A DNA stretch of 64,000 nt from Meloidogyne chitwoodi (Eukaryota > Nematoda > Chromadorea > Rhabditida > Meloidogynidae). The DNA lies in assembly GCA_015183035.1 (NCBI GenBank), contig JACZZP010000011.1, forward strand, positions 2,046,001-2,110,000. The letters run 5' to 3'. This document shows, piece by piece, positions 58,417-64,000 of this stretch. Each line of letters starts with the position of its first letter. Position 1 is the stretch's first letter. Position numbers and translations under genes: made by a program. Below the pieces are notes generated by a model that made no database searches, was not told where the DNA came from, and was given only the letters and a program-made list of their open reading frames with translations.

Positions 58417-59650
58417 ATGACAAGAACAAACAATAAAAGAATAGACAAAATAAAATCAAATGTGTTTGTGAGTTTTTTTAATATTTTTTAGAGATTTAAA
58501 TTTAGAAAAATCAGTGTCAAAAAATCCAAAATTTCCCCATTACAAAAAATAAATGTTGAATTTGGAGAAGAATTAATTGCTCAAGAAAATTATGAAACTG
58601 GTGAAGAATTAATTGCTGAAGAAAATTTTGCAGAAGGACCAATTGGTGAAGAATTAAACATTGGAATTGTCGAAGAACCCATTGATGAGGGAAATGAAGC
58701 TGCAATTGTTAACAAAACAAAGGATTTGGAGGTGAATGCTATGATGGTATCTTTTTATTTGGTCAAAACAAATTCTGAAGATTCTCAAGAGAATGATTCT
58801 GAAAATGATATGGATCTCATCTATTTTTTCTGAAGAAGATAATTCAAAAATAGTTGATCCAATACTTTGCAACTAGTTAAGTAGCTAAACATTTCAATCT
58901 TTCAATCCATCTATCAACAAAATTTATGATTTACTTAAACAAATAGAAGACAAAAATATTAGTGATCTTATCAAGAACGAATTGAAAATAATTAAAGCTG
59001 TTTTTGTCAATAGTCATGAGTGGACACTTGCAAGAGGAGATACTCATTTTAAGCTGGTATTATTTTGTAATTTAAGGTTTTATTACTTTTTTACGGGAGT
59101 AATTGGGGCCAAAGGTGGCTATAAACACTCATTCATTAATAAATTCTTGACTGGCCAGTGGAATTGGAATGATTATGATGAAGGAGGCCGTTATGAAAAA
59201 CCAATTTATCTTAGAGGATGCTCTTATCTATTAATGATAAGAGATGATGGATCAAATGAACCAACTTATGAAGTTTCGATTGTTTATTTTTTTAATTGTT
59301 TTTTTAGTTTGCCAATTGGTTAGATGCTCTGGTTATTGTTTTCTCACTTGAGAGTCGTCAAAGTTTAGAAAAAGGATTAGAATTTGGACAAGGCAGTAAA
59401 ACATCGTTCACCATATGTTAAAAATTTCCAATATCTGGTTGGAATTAAGGTAAAATTTAAATTTGAAAAAATTACTATTTATAGAACACAAAACATGAAA
59501 TGAAAATGAAATAAGTTTGACAGCAGAGCAAAAAAAATTTGTAAATATTTTATGTGTTTGGATGGCAGCAATGTTCGACGAATTTTTAGTGATATGCTTG
59601 TGGATTTAATTTTTTATCAAAATTGAGCATTAGAAGGGTGGGTGGAATGT
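58417..59650 (+). pseudogene. AGAP/centaurin-gamma GTPase-like gene fragment, right arm copy
   Basis: Exon 1 58417-58467 (MTRTNNKRIDKIKSNVF) and exon 2 from 58492 join in frame and stop at 58831-58833, 130 residues. The downstream AGAP-like segments need a frame change at the T6 run near 58823-58829. A GTPase-like part follows (about 58900-59420). The P-loop region reads GVIGAKGGYKHSF, lacking GK(S/T). The sequence before it has no canonical acceptor AG although the frame is open through it. A later exon-like piece reads CLDGSNVRRIFSDMLVDL. Head-to-head with the left copy; start codons are 67 bp apart. May still be transcribed, but as a whole it looks broken. Confidence 0.55.
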
Positions 59651-60120
59651 TTGTGCTGAGACTCTCAGAGCGTTTACATGGTTAAGATGTTATGAAGGTA
59701 AAAAATAAATTAAATAAATGAAGATTTATTTATAATTGCTGCTCAAATAAAAATTTAAAATGTTGCCTCATTTTATGCTAATATAATTCAAATAGTCAAG
59801 TTTGGCCTCCAACATTTCTTGGGATATTTTGACACAATAATAAGTTACTGAATTACAGTCTGTTTACACCATTTGGCAACCCTCTTCGCAAAATGAAAAA
59901 TAATTTTTAAAAATTTCTATATATACACAAAATTTTTAAATGTACCCTTTATAATCCCTTTTCTTTCGTATACACTGTAAAAATATTTTAATAAATTTAC
60001 ATATTATTATTTAAAAAATGAATAAATTAAATAACTATTAAAATAATAATAATATAAGTTCTATTAAAATTAATTTTTTTAATTAAAATAATATTTTAAA
60101 AAATAAATTAAATTATACAT

Positions 60121-60247
60121 TTATTTGAGTTTTAAAATTGCATGAAGCATATTGATTTTTTAGCCAGGCACATAATAGTTAATAAAAGTATTCAAATAAA
60201 AATACAAATCTTTCTTCTCCTTTGAATTGATGATCAAAGTTGCCTTA
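60121..60247 (-). pseudogene. Decayed copy of a PH-domain exon
   Basis: The minus strand reads GNFDHQFKGEERFVFLFE, then a stop, then fragments aligning to NQYASCNF. This matches exon 3 of the PH-domain gene at 61451-61603 (GNYDHQFKGQEKFVFLFEKS ... NKYASYNF). A frameshift/stop and missing splice sites mark it as a pseudo-exon, about 1.2 kb downstream of its parent. Confidence 0.7.
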
Positions 60248-60317
60248 AAAGATATTTTTTTAAAAATTAAAAACAAAGTGAAACAAGAAAAATTCTTAAT
60301 TAAAAAAAATATAATAT

Positions 60318-60875
60318 AGGTAAATGTCCAGTTGGCTATCTACCTGTCCGCAAAGAGCATTCGCTCTTTTCTTTTCTTCTCTTGCATTTTTGGCGTTAGG
60401 AGAAGTGCACGCTTATTTTTCCTATACACTGTAATAGCCTTTTGACACTTGGAAATATAGGGATAAAATAATTAAAATTAATTAATAATAAAGTGATTAA
60501 GATTCAGAATTGTCCGTCAAATGAGACATATTACAGAAACTGAATTACTTAAATATTTGTACTTTTATTGGTTTTTATCCCTTCATTATAATCTCATAAA
60601 AGGTTGTTATCCACCTGATCTTCTATAAATATATTTGAGAATGTTGTCCCAAATTTATGTTCTTTGATTTAATCTTTAATTACTTTTAAAATAAATATAT
60701 TTTCACTTTATTATTATTTCTATTTTCCCCTTTTCTCTCTCTGTGCCAAAAGGCATACTATAATTGAAAAGGAAAAATAAGCGTGCACTTCTCCTAACGC
60801 CAAAAATGCAAGAGAAGAAAAGAAAAGAGCAAATTCTCTTTGCGGACAGGTAGATAGCCAACTGGACATTTACCT
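60318..60875. mobile_element. Non-autonomous element with ~107 bp terminal inverted repeats
   Basis: 60318-60424 (starting AGGTAAATGTCCAGTTGGCT) and the complement of about 60769-60875 match almost perfectly apart from one 5 bp patch. Both arms include TTGGCGTTAGGAGAAGTGCA. Flanking direct repeats ATAATAT occur at 60311-60317 and 60876-60882, a probable 7 bp target-site duplication, though A+T-rich. The interior (~345 bp) has no ORF. MITE-like, family not recognised. It lies where further exons of the PH gene would be expected. Confidence 0.75.
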
Positions 60876-61153
60876 ATAATATACATATAAACATTTAAAT
60901 GTTTACAAAATAAGAGAATTTTTAAAACATGTTTCATTAAAAAAATAAAAAATTTGCAAAAGGAAAATTTGAAAAATTAAAAAAATAGGTATTTCAACTA
61001 AAAAAGTAAAGAATTAAAAAAATAAAATGAAGCTCAAAAACAACTTTAAAAAATATAACTAGAAAAAATTCAATATAAATAAAAAAAATCCAAAAATTTA
61101 ATTTTGCAGAAAATAAGAGATATTTTTAATTAGAATATATAGACATTAATAAC

Positions 61154-61811
61154 TTACAGAAATTTTAAATAAAATTTTAATAAAAAAAAACTTACATTTG
61201 TCCGGCACTGTTGAGACAAGTAATCAAACACTTCCGTCTTTTCTTCCATATTTGAACACTGAACAATAAAAGCAGAAATTTGGGATGGATCAGTATTTTG
61301 AATAATAAATCGTAAAGGTTCATTTAATATATTTTGTTGTAGAAGCATTTTATTGAACTAAATTAATTTATTTATTAAATTAATTTATTTATTTAATTAA
61401 AATTAATTTATTTAATTAATTAAAATAATATTTAAAAAAATAAATCATACTTTTATCTGATGCCTAAAATTGTACGAAGCATATTTATTTCTTTCACCAG
61501 GAATACAGTCAGTAATAATTAGAGATTTTTCAAATAAAAATACAAATTTTTCTTGTCCTTTGAATTGATGGTCATAATTGCCATTAGAGATCAATAAACT
61601 TCCCTTAAAAAATAATTTATTTTTTAAATTAATTTTATTTTAATTTACTTGAAACAAAACTCGTCCCTCATCTGCCAAATTTCCTTTAAAGCCTAGAATA
61701 TGTCCAATCTAAATTTATATAAAATTAATAAATTAAAATATAAAATTTAAAAAAATTTACTCGTATCTTTTCCATCATTTTCAATGCTACTTCATTTGAG
61801 GTTCTTGACAT
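61154..61811 (-). CDS. PH-domain protein, truncated RhoGEF-like (Dbl/Trio type)
   Basis: Exons 61761-61811, 61649-61708, 61451-61603 and 61196-61357 join in frame (142 residues). The start MSRTSNEVALKMMEKIRIG runs into GFKGNLADEGRVLFQGSLLI, which recalls the DH-PH junction of Trio/UNC-73-like exchange factors. A PH core follows: EKFVFLFEKSLIITD, YASYNF, LRFIIQNTD, FIVQCSNMEEKTEVFDYLSQ (C-terminal helix). The exon ends at a GTAAGT donor with no recognisable downstream exon before the element at 60318-60875; read-through would stop at 61154. No DH domain is present. Either a partial duplicate gene or the tail of a small PH protein. Phosphoinositide/membrane binding is the usual PH role. Confidence 0.5.
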
Positions 61812-62792
61812 TTTGTAAAAAATAGTTGCGTTGTTATTTTCAGAATAAATTTAATTGAACAAAATCGGACAAATTTTTCTTTTATTTTTCTTTAAATTTG
61901 AAGATGTCTAAAATTTTTATAAAAAAAATAAAAATTAATTAATTAGATATAAATTGTAATATTTAAAAAAAAATTTTTTAAATATCAACAATTTGAAAAA
62001 ATTAAAAAATAATTAAACGATCAATTTATAGGTATAAAGGAAAATACAAAAAAAATCTTTTTTATATAAGGGAAAGATGTGAGAGAGAGAAATATTTTAC
62101 ATGAAGAGAGTTGTTACTTTTAGGCAATTTAATTTAATTAAAAAAAATCTAAAAAAAATTTTTTATAAAATAGACCTCTCGCTCTTTTTTAAAAAAATTG
62201 ACAAAAAAATTTATTTATCTTTGAAAAAGTTATTTTTTTTTTAATATTTTTTAAGATCATTTTTAATGTCAATTCTTTTTATAACAAAACAAATAAAATT
62301 ATACAAATTTAATTTAAAAAATGAGAATGTACGTCGTATTTAAAAATAGGGGGAGAGGAAGAAGAGACAATGTTGCATCAAAAAAAATTAAAAATACAAC
62401 ACTCAAAAAAATAAACAATGAAAAAATTTTTCAAAATTTTTATTCAAAATTTCTTGACACAACATTTTTTTAAATTAAAAATACATTTAAATAATAAAAC
62501 TGGTCAACAGGCTTTTGCTGCATAAAAATATATAATAATTAAATTATTGAAAGGCGCTTTATTTCACTTATATATATTTATTTTATGAATTTTGCCTTAT
62601 ATTACTTGGCCAAATATTTAAAAAAAATAATGTTTATCACTAAAAAATTTATTTTTCACTTTATAACTTTTGCTTTATTTGGCCAAATATTTTCAAAAAA
62701 AAATAAAAGAGGTCAATAAAATTTAAAAAAATAATAACTTTCGCACCAAACGCTAGAGATGCACAACAACAAAATTAATTAATTAAAAAAAA
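61812..62792. other. Intergenic region between PH gene and hexokinase
   Basis: A+T-rich sequence with many poly-A/T runs. It contains the 3' untranslated region of the hexokinase gene (minus strand, ending at 62793) and the upstream region of the PH gene. No ORF, tRNA or repeat of note seen. Confidence 0.45.
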
Positions 62793-64000
62793 TTATTTAA
62801 GCTTCATACTGTCAGCAATTGCAGCAACCAGTGCCGCTCCAAGAACACTGCCTTCTTCAACAACACAAAGTTGCCACTATAAAAATAATAAATTTAAACA
62901 TTTATTTAATTAAAAATTTTCAAAAAAAAAATCAAAAAAAAATTCAAAAAAAAAGTAAAAAAAATTAACGTCAATATTCAACGGTGCAAGTGTTCGCAAT
63001 TGTGCTTCCAACATCTCATGATAAGCCGGGTGAAATTGAATAATAGCACCACCAAGACCAATTTTAATTTTTCGACGACCAACATGTCGAAGTAAAGCAC
63101 TTATTGCTAAAAATAAATTTTTAATTTTTTTCAAATATTAAAAAAGAAAACCTGCAGCAACAATAGCAGCAGAACGTTGAGAAACAGCAATACAAACTTC
63201 CTGCATAATTGTATAATCTGTACTTCCATGGTTTTGGACTTCCATTTCATCACAGATGCGACGACAATTTTTACGCATTTCTTCAGGCTCACTTAAGAGG
63301 AAATTTCAATTTTAAAAAATTAAAAAAATTTAAAAAACCTAAAAATTTCGCTAATATATTTTGTTGGAAATCCCTCAGCAGTCTCCAAAGAAGCAACACT
63401 TTCACCATTAAAAAGAATTCGATCATTGGCCAATTTTAAGAGAATACGCCTTATCAATTCGCCCAAATAAAGAGCACCAGTTAATTTGTCAATCCTTAAA
63501 AATTAAAAAAATAAATTTAAATTAAGCTAAAAAAATACATTTGTTTGCCAATATGAACAGAATCGCGGTCAACTTGTTGGTCAAATTCTGTTAAAATGTC
63601 GGCAAGTTCTCCCTAAATTTATTTTTTGAATTTAAAATACTTCGAAAAAATTTAAAAAAATTTCAAATTTTCAAAAAATTTAAAAAAACTTCAAAAATTT
63701 TTTTAAAAAATCAAAAAAATAAAATTAAAACAAACTCTGCGGCCAAATTCTTCCCATTCAGTCACAACAACCATTTTGTCAAATTTATAGTTAAATGCAA
63801 CAGGATCAAACTTTTTAATGTTCTTGACATCCTCAAGGTATGAAGAATTACAACTGAATTTAAAAAAAATTAAAAATAAAACAAACTTTTAAAAAATACC
63901 CGTATCCAATAACAACACCAATAATGCATTCATCACCATATTTTTGATGAGAAGCAGCCAATTGACCAACAGTGTCATTCATTATAGCCTTAACTCTTCC
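62793..64000 (-). CDS. Hexokinase, C-terminal part (5' end beyond window)
   Basis: Seven coding exons, the first running off the window at 64000: 63900-64000, 63736-63853, about 63546-63615, about 63340-63495, about 63153-63296, 62971-63108 and 62793-62876; phases agree at every junction. Hexokinase phosphorylates glucose in the cytosol at the entry to glycolysis. Recognisable family segments: MNDTVGQL (the Asp is the catalytic base in the family), CNSSYLED, TEWEEFG (glucose-binding Glu region), TEFDQQVDRDS, TGALYLGELIRRILLKLA, SQRSAAIVAA, and the end EEGSVLGAALVAAIADSMKL. Two nucleotide-contact loops deviate from the usual GTG and GSGKGAA patterns. The protein ends KLK-stop, as typical for a single-unit (~50 kDa) enzyme, though total length cannot be seen. 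Confidence 0.85.

Larger units (their letters stand above)
56690..60060. repeat. Large inverted duplication (palindrome), ~3.3 kb, centre at 58383
   Basis: Inner arms 57116-58374 and 58392-59650 (1,259 bp each) are mirror images around a 17 bp loop (58375-58391) and look identical or nearly so; every coordinate pair I tested sums to 116766. Beyond them are unrelated segments (56888-57115 and 59651-59865), then a second, diverged inverted pair (about 56690-56888 and 59865-60060, with CCATTTGGCAACCCTCTTCG and its complement). The structure suggests an inverted duplication or foldback element whose inner part was homogenised recently. Confidence 0.85.

Noticed and set aside
1..64000. tRNA, rRNA or other structured RNA genes
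   Set aside because: Scanned by eye; no tRNA with both A and B boxes and no rRNA-like conserved blocks were found.

Overview
The window looks like nuclear DNA of a nematode, most likely a plant-parasitic (Meloidogyne-like) one. The evidence is very A+T-rich intergenic and intronic sequence, many introns of only about 40-110 bp with TTTTAG/TTTCAG acceptors, candidate trans-splice acceptors just before start codons, and a worm-type giant sarcomeric gene. The species assignment is inference; no rRNA or other species marker is present.

Layout. (1) 1-3720: a small plus-strand gene for a coiled-coil/C2H2 zinc-finger protein. Its 2.7 kb first intron is packed with nested foldback and hAT-like miniature elements. 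(2) 4980-53567, minus strand: one continuous giant muscle-protein gene of the titin/TTN-1 type, roughly 13,000 codons by my splice tracing. From N- to C-terminus it encodes: an Asn/Gln-rich leader; Ig domains mixed with acidic/Lys-rich linkers; one 17.9 kb exon with about 620 copies of a 9-residue repeat (KKKDDELAA and variants); short linkers; a Lys/Glu/Ala-rich linker; two Ig domains; a 2,090-codon coiled-coil exon built from seven copies of a ~220-residue repeat; Ig and fibronectin-III domains; a Glu/Lys linker; more Ig domains; an Asn-rich exon; and terminal Ig domains. I could follow the phase across most of the key junctions, including both ends of the giant exon, so this is one gene rather than several. 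No kinase domain is visible where titin/twitchin-type proteins usually carry one. (3) 53568-62792: a mobile-element and pseudogene zone. It holds a SINE-like fragment and a large head-to-head palindrome whose arms each carry a broken copy of an AGAP/centaurin-gamma GTPase-like gene. It also holds a 558 bp inverted-repeat element and a truncated PH-domain (RhoGEF-like) gene with a decayed extra copy of one exon. (4) 62793-64000, minus strand: the C-terminal half of a hexokinase gene that runs off the window.

The giant gene dominates. Its repeat exon is a reading frame held open over nearly 18 kb while the array has clearly been expanding by unequal exchange. The best reading is an exceptionally long charged alpha-helical spacer between Ig-domain anchors in a worm sarcomere. 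The neighbouring genes show no functional link to it.
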